NCBI GenBank assembly: GCA_963971305.1
Contig: OZ020317.1
Span: 15,084,001 to 15,148,000, forward strand
Reading direction: 5' to 3'
Source of the DNA: Arcuatula senhousia
Lineage: Eukaryota > Mollusca > Bivalvia > Mytilida > Mytilidae
DNA length: 64,000 bases
Under the pieces are notes generated by a model. The model made no database searches. It saw only the letters and a program-made list of their open reading frames with translations, and was not told the DNA's origin. Each line of letters opens with the position of its first letter. Within the stretch, counting starts at the first letter, position 1. Positions 1 to 11,876 of this stretch are shown here, piece by piece. A program made the translations under genes and the position numbers.

Positions 1-900
1 TGTATACAATGGGGGGGGGGGGGGGTTTAATTTAAGCAGTCTTAATTTTTCTTGTTTACAGAATCACAAGTGTGTAAAATACAGTTTATAAAATCAAGCA
101 ATCTTTAATTTGAGCCATTCCTTGGACCACATGAATAAAGCGAAAATAAGAACCTCACAAAAATTTCCCAATATACGGCAATAACAATTCTTAGGCAGAA
201 TTAATCACCTAATAAATGATTTAGTTTTCTGTGTACTGAGTTTTATTATTTGCTCATTTTACAGTAGTTTTAAAAGTTAATTCACCTCATGAGGGAGTGA
301 AATGTGCACAAAGGTAAAACAAAAATACCTGTTTTATCAGCTGAAACTAATACATTACATACAACATTAAAATCTTATTGAATCACTACCATCTTTAAAA
401 CATTTATTTGGTGTCACGACTTTTGCATAGCCTATGAACAGTCCTTCAATATTCCCACCTTTGTAACTTACAGCAAGATGTGTTCATCTTAAATATGTTT
501 GTCTTCTTCAATGAATCATTCACATGCTGAGGAAATGGTTTTGTCATAACTGAAATTTTGTGCACAGTAACCATTTCCAAATTGCTTGGAAGATTTTTTG
601 TCAAAATACATGGTATACATCAAAACTATATCCTTTTCAAGGAAAATTACCAAAATGTCTTGACAATTTCACTGGTACTTGATACATACCAATTTTGTTA
701 AATTTACTTTATGATGTTCATATCTAATAATCTATGTGTCTAATAATCTATGTGCAAGTATTATAATATATGCCATTAGCTCTTTATATTAGACTTGACT
801 AAACAATATGAAATAACCATCTGAATAAATAATAAAGCAAAACCATGCAGATCAACTAAATCTAACAAAAGCATTATCTATACTGAACATGAATACAAAC
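1..900 (-). other. ARID4 intron 9 sequence, no exon recognised
   Basis: This stretch lies downstream of ARID4 exon 9 in the direction of transcription and starts with the donor gtttgt at 900-895. It is AT-rich, and no further ARID4 exon (the ARID domain would come next) could be recognised on the minus strand, so the gene continues beyond the window. A run of 15 G lies at 11-25. Nothing else is seen. Confidence 0.6.
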
Positions 901-1007
901 CTCTTCCTCATTGAAATCCCCCTCATCATCTGTTCCCAGTAGTTCATCATGATCCCAATTCAATGGTAAATCTTGATTATCATAGTACAGCAAAGCTTTC
1001 TCTAGGG
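901..1007 (-). CDS. ARID4: ARID4 exon 9
   Basis: Codes residues 250-285, starting [17 protein letters not shown] and ending in an acidic run. The acceptor is the tattttag just to the right of 1007 (read on the minus strand) and the donor is gtttgt. The phase (G|CC gives Ala) fits exon 8. The first 42 bases of this exon are the exon part of the 81-bp repeat unit, so this is the parent exon of the array. Confidence 0.88.
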
Positions 1008-4000
1008 CTAAAATATGAAAATCATATCATGGCTTTAAAAGATAGAGTAAATCTTGGTTATCATAGTACAGCAAAGCTTTCTCTAGGGCTAAAATATGAA
1101 AATCATATCATGGTTTTAAAAGATAGAGTAAATCTTGGTTATCATAGTACAGCAAAGCTTTCTCTAGGGCTGAAATATCAAAATCATATAATGGCTTCAA
1201 AAGATAGAGTAAATCTTGGTTATCATAGTACAACAAAGCTTTCTCTAGGGCTGAAATATCAAAATCATATAATGGCTTCAAAAGATAGAGTGAATCATGG
1301 TGATCATAGTACAGCAAAGCTTTCTCTAGGGCTGAAATATCAAAATCATATCATGGCTTCAAAAGATAGAGTAAATCTTGGTTATCATAGTACAGCAAAG
1401 CTTTCTCTAGGGCTGAAATATCAAATTCATATCATGGCTTCAAAAGATAGAGTAAATCTTGGTTATCATAGTACAGCAAAGCTTTCTCTAGGGCTGAAAT
1501 ATCAAAATCATATCATGGCTTCAAAAGATAGAGTAAATCTTGGTTATCATAGTACAGCAAAGCTTTCTCTAGGGCTGAAATATCAAATTCATATCATGGC
1601 TTCAAAAGATAGAGTAAATCTTGGTTATCATAGTACAGCAAAGCTTTCTCTAGGGCTGAAATATCAAATTCATATCATGGTTTCAAAAGATAGAGTAAAT
1701 CTTGGTTATCATAGTACAGCAAAGTTTTCTCTAGGGCTGAAATATCAAATTCATATCATGGCTTCAAAAGATAGAGTAAATCTTGGTTATCATAGTACAG
1801 CAAAGTTTTCTCTAGGGCTGAAATATCAAATTCATATCATGGTTTCAAAAGATAGAGTAAATCTTGGTTATCATAGTACAGCAAAGCTTTCTCTAGGGCT
1901 GAAATATCAAATTCATATCATGGTTTCAAAAGATAGAGTAAATCTTGGTTATCATAGTACAGCAAAGTTTTCTCTAGGGCTGAAATATCAAATTCATATC
2001 ATGGTTTCAAAAGATAGAGTAAATCTTGGTTATCATAGTACAGCAAAGTTTTCTCTAGGGCTGAAATATCAAATTCATATCATGGCTTCAAAAGATAGAG
2101 TAAATCTTGGTTATCATAGTACAGCAAAGCTTTCTCTAGGGCTGAAATATCAAAATCATATCATGGCTTCAAAAGATAGAGTAAATCTTGGTTATCATAG
2201 TACAGCAAAGCTTTCTCTAGGGCTGAAATATCAAATTCATATCATGGCTTCAAAAGATAGAGTAAATCTTGGTTATCATAGTACAGCAAAGCTTTCTCTA
2301 GGGCTGAAATATCAAATTCATATCATGGTTTCAAAAGATAGAGTAAATCTTGGTTATCATAGTACAGCAAAGCTTTCTCTAGGGCTGAAATATCAAAATC
2401 ATATCATGGCTTCAAAAGATAGAGTAAATCTTGGTTATCATAGTACAGCAAAGCTTTCTCTAGGGCTGAAATATCAAAATCATATCATGGCTTCAAAAGA
2501 TAGAGTAAATCTTGGTTATCATAGTACAGCAAAGCTTTCTCTAGGGCTGAAATATCAAATTCATATCATGGCTTCAAAAGATAGAGTAAATCTTGGTTAT
2601 CATAGTACAGCAAAGCTTTCTCTAGGGCTGAAATATCAAATTCATATCATGGTTTCAAAAGATAGAGTAAATCTTGGTTATCATAGTACAGCAAAGCTTT
2701 CTCTAGGGCTGAAATATCAAAATCATATCATGGCTTCAAAAGATAGAGTAAACCTTGGTTATCATAGTACAACAAAGCTTTCTCTAGGGCTGAAATATCA
2801 AAATCATATCATGGCTTCAAAAGATAGAGTAAATCTTGGTTATCATAGTACAGCAAAGCTTTCTCTAGGGCTGAAATATCAAATTCATATCATGGCTTCA
2901 AAAGATAGAGTAAATCTTGGTTATCATAGTACAGCAAAGCTTTCTCTAGGGCTGAAATATCAAATTCATATCATGGTTTCAAAAGATAGAGTAAATCTTG
3001 GTTATCATAGTACAGCAAAGCTTTCTCTAGGGCTAAAATATGAAAATCATATCATGGTTTTAAAAGATAGAGTAAATCTTGGTTATCATAGTACAGCACA
3101 GCTTTCTCTAGGGCTGAAATATCAAAATCAAAGATAGAGTAAATCTTGGTTATCATAGTACAACAAAGCTTTCTCTAGGGCTGAAATATCAAAATCATAT
3201 CATGGTTTCAAAAGATAGAGTAAATCTTGGTTATCATAGTACAACACAGCTTTCTCTAGGGCTGAAATATCAAAATCATATCATGGCTTCAAAAGATAGA
3301 GTAAATCTTGGTTATCATAGTACAGCAAAGCTTTCTCTAGGGCTGAAATATCAAAATCATATCATGGCTTCAAAAGATAGAGTAAATCTTGGTTATCATA
3401 GTACAACACAGCTTTCTCTAGGGCTGAAATATCAAAATCATATCATGGTTTCAAAAGATAGAGTAAATCTTGGTTATCATAGTACAACACAGCTTTCTCT
3501 AGGGCTGAAATATCAAAATCATATCATGGCTTCAAAAGATAGAGTAAATCTTGGTTATCATAGTACAGCAAAGCTTTCTCTAGGGCTGAAATATCAAAAT
3601 CATATCATGGCTTCAAAAGATAGAGTAAATCTTGGTTATCATAGTACAACACAGCTTTCTCTAGGGCTGAAATATCAAAATCATATCATGGCTTCAAAAG
3701 ATAGAGTAAATCTTGGTTATCATAGTACAGCAAAGCTTTCTCTAGGGCTGAAATATCAAAATCATATCATGGTTTCAAAAGATAGAGTAAATCTTGGTTA
3801 TCATAGTACAACACAGCTTTCTCTAGGGCTGAAATATCAAAATCATATCATGGCTTCAAAAGATAGAGTAAATCTTGGTTATCATAGTACAGCAAAGCTT
3901 TCTCTAGGGCTGAAATATCAAATTCATATCATGGCTTCAAAAGATAGAGTAAATCTTGGTTATCATAGTACAGCAAAGCTTTCTCTAGGGCTGAAATATC

Positions 4001-7000
4001 AAAATCATATAATGGTTTCAAAAGATAAAGTGAATCTTGGTTATCATAGTACAGCAAAGCTTTCTCTAGGGCTGAAATATCAAAATCATACAGGTTTTAT
4101 CATTCATATAATGGCATCAACAGATTAGAATAACAAAACAAAAAGATGAAGAAAATTCAAATTGGGTATTAATCCCTTATTACTTTTCCATCAAATTGTT
4201 TTCCATTTAGCACTTAATGTTAAACATGTTGAAGATGAAAACATTATTTCTTTTTCAAATTTAAAATGATATCATATATTTAGCATGAGAATTATATCAT
4301 ACCTGGTTTTAGAGCTTTGTCTTCATTTTTAATTGCAATATCTCTTGTGAAATCCTTCAATTCCTTTCTTTGTGTGTAGACACTACAAAATAAACAGTAC
4401 ATTGTAACCTTACACTTAATGACCCATCCAAGTTGAATGTCAACAGATCTGATTGGCAGAGTAAGGTCTGCTTTTTTTCATTATTCTAATGTCACTTTGA
4501 ATTGAACTTGATATCAAGGTTATCAGTTGATAGGAACTTGCCTTACAATTACATACTTACAAGAAGTAGCTTGTGACAACATGATTCTGTTAATAAATTG
4601 TCCTATCAATAATTTATTTAGAGACAGATACATGCATTTAGATTTCTTATATTGTATATATATATAAATAAATTGCATTCAGAGATGTGTTATTTTTTTA
4701 TTGAACAAACTCAATAATTAATATATCATTTTGTTTTTCAGAAGTAGGTAATATAAGCAATATTGAACAAACTCAATAATTAATATATCATTTTGTTTTT
4801 CGGAAGTAGGTAATATAAGCAATATTTTTAATTCTCTTTTTTCATTAAAAAAACAGAAAGCTATGCTACATGCTTTTAACACAAGCTTTTATCAGTGATT
4901 TAGCTAGCGCTCGTCATTTTCGTCATTGGCGAAAAGAATTTTCAGATTACGAAAATTTATCAAACCATTTTCGTCACTTAATTTTTCAAAAGTGTAAAAA
5001 TTTTCGTCATGAAATTTACGAAAATCGCTTTAAAAACTCGTAATTGTCGAAAGTAAAGTGTCACTTTCGTCACAATTATCATGCATTCATGAAGCCATTT
5101 GATTTATGACCACAAGCTGACCGCCGATCACCGGATATGTTTTGACAATCAATTAACCTAAATTGTCTTGGGGTCATTAAAATCAATAAATTTGGGTGGA
5201 GTCACTCATGGCTGAATAATTTGACAATGACCAATCAGCTATCGGAATATATTTAGAACAGGTATTTCAGGTGTCAATCATTATCATTCATGTTATGACA
5301 AACACGTGGTCTAGCATTGGCAAAAGACTTTAGTTTTGAACAGAAAAACACTGATTGTCCAAAGCATGAATGTAACTATTTACCTTTTAGAAAGAATTTA
5401 AATCCCAAGACAATATTTTTGCACTCACTATAACATGTTAAGGTCCCTTTCAAACTTCCAAACTTCTTGAAAGTTCTAGATTTTTCTCAAAAATCGGCCC
5501 CATATAACATTGAAAATTCAAAACATTGCATATAATCTTTATCAATTACTTAATAACTGATATACCTTTTTCTAAAGGTTAAAAACTTTTTTTTAAAAAT
5601 TTTAGTAAGATAACAAAAATATTGTTTAACTCACAGTAATATACCAGTAATCTATTTCTTTAATGCCCCTTAGGATGTGAAAAAATTAAAACTGAGTTGT
5701 CTTCCTTTTCCTACTAAAATTTTCTGAAGGGGGGCACAAAATAATTATGAGGAAATTAGATTTGTAAAGAATTTCAAGTAAGGCTGAAAAGTAAAAACAA
5801 AACAAACAAGAAGGCTGTAAATATTTGTAAATACTTTATTAAAAGTCAATGAAATCTTTGATTAGAAATCCATGTAATACTAATCAGAACAATTCTTTTC
5901 TTCTGTGTACCTGCAAATCAAAATAATAACTACTTATTTATAAGTGGATGTAAATTGAAGTGAGAATAAAACTTGTTCTGAACAGCGTCTGAAAGCGCAT
6001 ATACTACATATATGCTTGCCGTAAAAGTGACTAAAGCCTTAAAAATCCTGGCTAAAACCCTGCTTTTATGATTATAATTTTTATAAAGCTGGTATAATTC
6101 AGACAGACACAGCACAACCCAGATTACTCACAGCAAAGATTCAACTTACAATTTTCCATCTTTGAATGATCTGACAAGAATGTGGTCCTTTTTCTTTGGG
6201 TCTGGTGTTTGAGCGTCAGGAAGGACGACTAGAACAGGTACTTGTTGTTTACGTTTATCTCCCAGCTCCAGGATCATTACCTTCCCTACCAACTCCTGTA
6301 GACGGCCTTTGTAAAACGCTCTCTTTGGAATCCCTTCCTCAGAACTGGTGTCATCTGTCTCATACTCAGCCCTGAGAATATAAAACAATGATACAGAATA
6401 AGATTAATTCCTAGCTTCATTAAAGAAATCTACTGCAATGGATGATTTTTTAACAAAGGTTTGAACAAATCTAATTTACTCCAGGATATTTTTTATTCAA
6501 TATTTATATGTGAATCCATAAATGATTCTTATTTACACATCATGTAGCACATCTACCAATCTTAATCACTACTTCATACAATATAAAACATACCCTCCAC
6601 TGTATCTCCCTCTTTTCATCTTTTTACCATGCATCACTGGAGTACCAAAATGTTCTGGGTGAGACAGTGGCAAATTATCCAAAGTCTGTAATTAAAAATA
6701 TTGAACAATAAACAAAAAAATAAATGTCTAAATTGAAAAAGACATTCTGTATTTTGAAAGGAATATTTCAACATTTATTTTCTAATCAAAAACAAAGTTG
6801 TATTATTTAGCATGTTTTAAATGTAAATTGATTTCTATCTTTTATAAAGATGCGAAATAGATAATGGATATGGTAGGGTACAGCTGCAAACTGGAACGTG
6901 TGTTATGTTTTACAGTATGACTCCAAGTCTTTGTACTGCAAATAACATTGGAAAATCCAGATCTCTATTTTTTATAAAGCACTGAATACTAAATGAAGTT

Positions 7001-9611
7001 ACACTGCTTGAAGATTTTTTTTTCATTAAGTCTCCATTACTTACCTCACTTTCAATGAAATGTTTCTCTCCTTTGAGACAAAGTTGACTTCTTCTTAGAG
7101 TTCTCTCATCTCCATCATCAAACACTGTTAAAAGAAAGAAGCAGTTTTAAAAATTGTCTCAGGTTTCAAGTTCTCTATTGGTGACTTTTATTGATTTGAT
7201 TTTTTGTGATTTGTTCAAGATTACCAATAGCCAGATGGTTGGGCCAACATGCTAGCTTAACACCGCCACATTTTATATGTGCCTGCCCTTAATCAGGAAT
7301 CTGTGTCAAAGTTTAAGGTTGTCCCTGTCCTTGTTGTGTGAATTATTCTATGTTCAGAAATGGGTCTTTAACTAATAGTTGGCATTGGTGTTGTACAGTA
7401 TGTTATGCACAAGGTTCACCACAGGCTATTCAAGGGTGGTGCTCCTCCACTCTTTAATTTGGTTGCTCCACCCTTGAATTTTTATCCCGATTCTAAAATT
7501 TGACTTAATCTATAAAACAAAGAAGTTTTAAAATACAAAAACATGTATATTTTGACTGCTAGCACAAACACAAGTCGGAAAACAAAAACAAGACTGATAA
7601 CACTATTATGCATAAATAAATGTCACTTAAATTTTTATGAGTAAGTGAAAGGATCATCAGTCTTGTACCACCCTTGGTTTTTGTTTTTAACTGTGGTGAT
7701 CCCTGATGTATTCTGGGTTTTTTTATGAGCCAATGCAAGACTAAGTATCTATGGAAGAGATTTCAATTATCTACATACCCACTGTGTACATGCTTGAATC
7801 TGTTAGCTTGCTGATAGTTCCTTCTACATTCTGGCCTGAGTCTGGATCCTGCAGCTCTACAACTTCTCCAACCTATCACAGAAAACAAAGTATTGAAGAA
7901 AAATAATCTTTCAACTTGTGAAACCTAGTCTTTAATTTTTATTCTTGTGGTACCCAGTTGCTTACAATGTCATTGTTTCTTCCTTTAAATGACAGATTTA
8001 CTTTGGGTTGAAGCAAGATTCTAAAAGAAGTTCATTCGAGTAAGTAGAACCTTGTATAGTTACACTGTAGCTGATTCTAAATAAATACTATCAAGAATTG
8101 TTTCAATCATCAAAATCATTTAGTTTCAGGGTTGTCAGAAAATATCAAGACTTTGTGTGAAGCTGATGCACACAGGTGAAACTGACAGACAAATGATATT
8201 TTTTTTACATGGAGTCATGATTGAAATAGTTATTTTTCACTTAAAATTTGCATGAAAGTTGACTGGTCTAGAGGTCTAAGACAGGTCTCCTGGTACAATG
8301 TTTGAAAAAAATGTGCCAAGATTGCGACAGTGGATAATATTTTGTATGGATTGCCAGAGTGGATACTATCAAAACCACTTATCATCTGGTCCCTTGGTGT
8401 ACTGAGGTATGTCTCACCTTTAACACTCCTTTTATTTTATCATCTGTCACCATCATAGGAATCTGAGATTCCTTTAAAATAACCTACAAAAGAAAAAAAG
8501 AAAAATTTGGAATTATGTAAATAAACCAATCTTTTAAAAGGCAAAACATTGATCTGACAAAATGACAGTAAAGAAAGTTTTCATGAATCAATCTTCATCT
8601 TTATCAAGCAAAAATATAAATGCTAGTCTTCTATTTCTACAAAGAAGATTAAGTCTTCATTTATGTTTACATGACTGAACTCTTCAATTAATAGATATCA
8701 AAGCCTGACAATTTTTTGTTATACTAACCTTGCATTTTACTGTCCGAATCAACTTCTTGACCTTAGCTTCACAAAATGCTCCCCTGTATTTTGCACTAAC
8801 TTCTGTACCAACAGCAAGGTAGGGTGGCTCATCCCCTGTCTGATAAAATATACAAAAGGTTTGGTTTTCCCTTTCAGAATATCTTTTTTATATTCCAACT
8901 AGCAAATTAAACAGATTTATTGATGCATTTGTTCATACCATTCTTATACATGTTATTAATTCCTACAATCATATCATTTGTGTGGGTATAAATACGTCAT
9001 GTTTTCAATATATGTTGACTCTTTCTACAAATGTTACTTAAGATTCAGAAAGTGATATATTGGCATGTATTTAAGCAATCAAAAGCTGTAAATATTTTGC
9101 TTAATCAAGAAGTGACACAGAAATGTTATTGTCAGACCCCTATTTTCCTATGAGTGTTTCCTCTTGTTCTATTCCATGTACATGTGTACAGTTCAGACAG
9201 AAACATCTTTGTTTTGTTGATCACCTTGAACATCTCAAATAGTGAAAAGCAACATTGAAACCTTCTTTTGTAATCTTCACTGAAAATTACAATTTGTACC
9301 ATATCCAATCTAAGTTTCACCAAATTAAGCTACATGTACATTTCAAATTCTGCCATATTTCTGAATTTTCAGTGTAATGAGAGTTAGTGCAGTTGTGTGA
9401 AACTGAAAACAGGTAGAATGTAAAATATTGCAGTTTATTACACTATAGTAAGTTAATGATATGGGAGTGGTGTCATTATGGAAGCACAAAAACATAAATC
9501 TAACGAATGGGATTCCCTGAAAAAATGTTCAGATATCATGTTTACATTCGAACATGGAGAAAATTTGTCGACGCTTTGTAAAATACACAACTAAGAATAA
9601 TTAATTACCAT
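901..9611 (-). CDS. ARID4: ARID4 (AT-rich interactive domain 4A/4B orthologue), exons 1-9, partial at the 3' end
   Basis: ARID4 proteins are nuclear chromatin factors of the Sin3/HDAC corepressor that bind retinoblastoma protein. Nine coding exons join in consistent phase: 9609-9611, 8729-8839, 8418-8483, 7779-7872, 7045-7124, 6594-6685, 6150-6371, 4303-4382 and 901-1007, each with GT/AG borders, giving residues 1-285. Recognisable blocks are [20 protein letters not shown] (5-24, start of the Tudor-like domain), [12 protein letters not shown] (92-103), HPEHFGTPV (127-135) and, in 150-222, the RBB1NT-type segment ending in LVRSFKDGK. The acidic stretch [10 protein letters not shown] closes exon 9. 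The start is chosen because the ATG lies directly before a donor and continues in frame into exon 2, as in vertebrate ARID4. The ARID and chromo-barrel parts lie outside the window. Intron 8 carries the 81-bp decoy-acceptor array. 4A and 4B cannot be told apart; invertebrates usually have one gene. Confidence 0.93.
965..4095 (-). repeat. 81-bp minisatellite, about 38 copies, each carrying a 3' splice site
   Basis: The unit is 81 bp, nearly perfect, and lies inside ARID4 intron 8. Read on the minus strand, each unit is about 39 bp of intron end (a T-rich run ending gatatttcag) followed by the first 42 bp of exon 9 (CCCTAGAGAAAG...). Variants include aaaatcat/aaattcat, a cag-to-cac change at the acacag sites, and one copy near 3127 that has lost about 14 bp. 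Because 81 is 27 codons, the plus strand stays open for hundreds of codons, at 963-3137 and 3202-4128. Those frames are antisense to the intron and are not credited as genes. Confidence 0.95.
4303..4382 (-). CDS. ARID4: ARID4 exon 8
   Basis: Codes residues 223-250, including [12 protein letters not shown] and NEDKALKP. Acceptor ttttgtag, donor gtatga. Its last base G joins CC of exon 9. It aligns with the KDIKEVD...KPGLQKA region of vertebrate ARID4. Confidence 0.85.
4699..4823. repeat. Tandem duplication of a 62-bp segment
   Basis: Two adjacent copies of a 62-bp AT-rich segment starting tattgaacaaactc and differing at one or two bases (ttcag against ttcgg). It lies in ARID4 intron 7. Confidence 0.9.
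4905..5290. repeat. Degenerate interspersed repeat, related to 50031-50290
   Basis: The stretch from cgtcattggcgaaaag through the tgatttatgacc and caccgg blocks resembles, in order, the repeat at 50031-50290. It is probably an old transposon fragment in ARID4 intron 7; no ends or target duplication were identified. Confidence 0.4.
6150..6371 (-). CDS. ARID4: ARID4 exon 7 (RBB1NT segment)
   Basis: 222 bp coding residues 149-223, from [13 protein letters not shown] through [11 protein letters not shown] to LVRSFKDGK. Acceptor tattctcag, donor gtaagt. It matches the RBB1NT region of ARID4, which ends LVRSF.D.KF in vertebrates. Confidence 0.93.
6594..6685 (-). CDS. ARID4: ARID4 exon 6
   Basis: Codes [17 protein letters not shown] and a basic stretch KKMKRGR (residues 119-149). 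Acceptor taattacag, donor gtatgt. Confidence 0.93.
7045..7124 (-). CDS. ARID4: ARID4 exon 5
   Basis: Codes [20 protein letters not shown] and HFIESE (residues 93-118), one of the most conserved ARID4 blocks. Acceptor ttttaacag, donor gtaagt. Confidence 0.95.
7195..7700. repeat. Probable interspersed repeat in ARID4 intron 4
   Basis: It contains ccgccacattttatatgtg, which recurs in inverted orientation near 58690-58720, so part of this stretch is dispersed repeat. Borders were not determined. Confidence 0.35.
7779..7872 (-). CDS. ARID4: ARID4 exon 4
   Basis: 94 bp coding [20 protein letters not shown] and [11 protein letters not shown] (residues 61-92). Acceptor tgtgatag, donor gtatgt; the split codon GTG G|TG joins exon 5. 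Confidence 0.93.
8418..8483 (-). CDS. ARID4: ARID4 exon 3
   Basis: 22 codons, [22 protein letters not shown] (residues 39-60), between acceptor ttttgtag and donor gtgag. Confidence 0.9.
8729..8839 (-). CDS. ARID4: ARID4 exon 2
   Basis: 37 codons from [20 protein letters not shown] through [10 protein letters not shown] (residues 2-38), the amino-terminal ARID4 signature. Acceptor ttatcag, donor gttagt. Confidence 0.95.
9609..9611 (-). CDS. ARID4: ARID4 exon 1, coding part (start codon only)
   Basis: The ATG is followed directly by the donor gtaatt. Joining it to exon 2 gives M-TGDEPPYL, matching the M-x-x-DEPPYL start of vertebrate ARID4. The 5' UTR must lie to the right (above 9611), with its limit unknown. 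Confidence 0.75.
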
Positions 9612-10964
9612 GTTTGGTGAAGTAGGTACGTCCCTCGATCTGATGTGGAAGTACTGTACTTCAGATAAGCAGTTCTAATGAAGATCTTCTAGTGAAACAT
9701 AAAATTGCAGAAACGGTGAACGTTCGGCTACCACGACCAAGTGAAACAACAACTTGTCATCAAGGAAATCTCCAAATTTCATTGGTTAAAAATCACGTGG
9801 GCGTACTTTTTTCTGTCTCACTTCCGCCGAAACGCATGCGTACATTAGAAATTTTGGCGGAAACACATGATTCTAGTTTGTCGTTCAACCCTTAGTAAAT
9901 ACAGTGAATGCAACGTATTTACTGTATTAAATTACACCAATGAGTATGCACTTAAACCTTTAATAATTAAGGAATATACACTGCAAATTTTAAGGCCAAT
10001 CTTTTGATCAGTCTTGAAATATTAAGGTTACAAGATGTGTTGTTTTGGGTCCAAAATAATCTTATCCGGGCACTTGCTGCTACTGATAGATGGCGCCCTA
10101 TGTCGTAAAGTAATTGGCCGGGTGAATTTGAAAGTAGAAAACGAAAGTAAATTTATAATTTGACAGATTTGGGATTCTGTCTTGTGACTTAAAAAAATAG
10201 TGACGTTCTTTACCAAAATTTGCAAAATGAGACTAGTAACTCTACAAAGAATTTTACACATTCAATGATTCACGCTATATAATCGATCACCACAAGTCCT
10301 CTCTGGCACAGCTGGCTTAATCAGGTTGTGTGGATGAAAATTTTCATGCTGCGGCAAAGTTGTTCGTTCATCGGTATGACAAAATGACAATGTTACAGGA
10401 CATTACCAATAAGAATATCTGAATTTATATAGAAATGGATCCATTATTTGAACTAAAATAGCTTATTTTCCTGAAGTACAAGGTAAACATTGATTGTATA
10501 TATAAAAGAGGTAGTACCTACTATACATGTATGAACTACATGAACAGAAGAGCGTCAAATCTTTAAATATATTAAAGATATTTTATTAGTATTTGTCGTT
10601 AACTTTACTTTTTGAATGAATGAAGAAAAAGAAAAAAACACCCACAATCAAACAAAACAATTTCATATGCTATCATAAAATAAATTTTCGACGCGAACTT
10701 TTTCATTTTTGAAAGACGGACTTAGTATTTTTCACCTTTATACACTAACCAATAGCGTAGACCTGTAACTGAATCTGAATCTGAATTGATACTGTGCAGG
10801 GTCCAGGGGCATCATCGCACAAAGAAAACTTTAAAAAGCCAACTTATATAATTATCTAATATACAGGGTCTGAATGCCGATAGTAGAACATCAATTTGTC
10901 AAAAAAAACCTCATCAAAATAATACCTTAAAATCATATACGAGTCCCATTTTTAAAACCATGGC

Positions 10965-11060
10965 CGAGGTGTCCTAATACAGTATGGCCGACCTCTACTA
11001 GGGCCGATGTGTCTATGGACGAGGTGTCCATGGCCGAAGTCATAGTATGGACGAGGTGTC
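10965..11060. repeat. Short degenerate minisatellite with gaggtgtcc motif
   Basis: Four or five imperfect copies of a roughly 20-bp motif (atggccgaggtgtcc and variants) in a row, ending just before the inverted-repeat element at 11069. Confidence 0.6.
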
Positions 11061-11068
11061 CCGAAAGC

Positions 11069-11671
11069 GTTGGGGAGTATGCCCTAAATCAAGGATAATA
11101 CCCATTTCTGGGTATTATCCTTGTTTTCAAGGATCGTGTGATCCTTGATTTCAAGGATTCAAAACTTTAACTTGATATTACTCACTAAGTAGAGATAGGC
11201 GGCTTCCGTTGCAGTGCTGTACACTTCCAATGATAACAGTTCTTTCTTATTATGCATCCAAGAAAAAAATTCAATGGGTGATTTCTGCCTACTATTGCAG
11301 AAAATGTTTTCTTTTGTATTCTAAACTGACCAATTGATCAATCAATTAAGTTTTTCAAAACATTTAAATGACCAATGATTGGTTTGTCACATGGCATGTC
11401 ATCATTCAATAGAAAGTTAAAAGTGTTTATGTCACACCTGGATGGTCACAGACCATCTCAGTGAATATAAGAGCATTTTAGTGATTGATTTCAATTTTTA
11501 ATTACAAATTGAATTTAAACAGTAATTTCAGAAACAGGTAGTAATAATAAATCTATTTGTTTCCTCAACATTAGAAAAGTGACATTTGGCCACAGAAGCT
11601 CATGAAAGAGGTTTAAAGTTTCAAATACCCCAAAACAAGGATAATACCCGTTTTGGGGCATACTCCCCAAC
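11069..11671. mobile_element. Non-autonomous element with terminal inverted repeats (about 600 bp)
   Basis: The left end ttggggagtatgccc and the right end gggcatactccccaa are inverted copies, and the similarity extends inward through ggataataccc. Near the left end aggataataccc/gggtattatcct form a hairpin. No convincing target duplication was found, so the superfamily is open. Confidence 0.7.
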
Positions 11672-11876
11672 CTGTTAATACTACATTCACTTGGGGGGGT
11701 GGGGCATGCGTACCAGAAACATGGCAGAATAATCAGTACGTTGATTGTGGCCATTATCTGGCAGAAGCAGAAGCAGAACCACTTTTTTAGACTTGTTCGA
11801 TAACAACATGAATGAATCAGATCTCATAAGGGAAGAATTTCACTTTTACAAAATCAAGTTGTAAGTAAAAAAAAGA

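Noticed and set aside
963..3137. 724-codon open frame of 27-residue repeats, and the similar frames at 3202-4128 and 60178-63830
   Set aside because: The frame stays open only because the minisatellite unit is 81 bp. It lies antisense in an ARID4 intron and has no start context, signal or domain.
5930..6115. 61-codon minus-strand frame in ARID4 intron 7
   Set aside because: It looked like a possible exon because of a KFYS string, but the correct exon 8 with matching phase is at 4303-4382.
9692..9895. 67-codon plus-strand frame upstream of ARID4
   Set aside because: No similarity recognised; it lies in the presumed promoter/5' UTR region.
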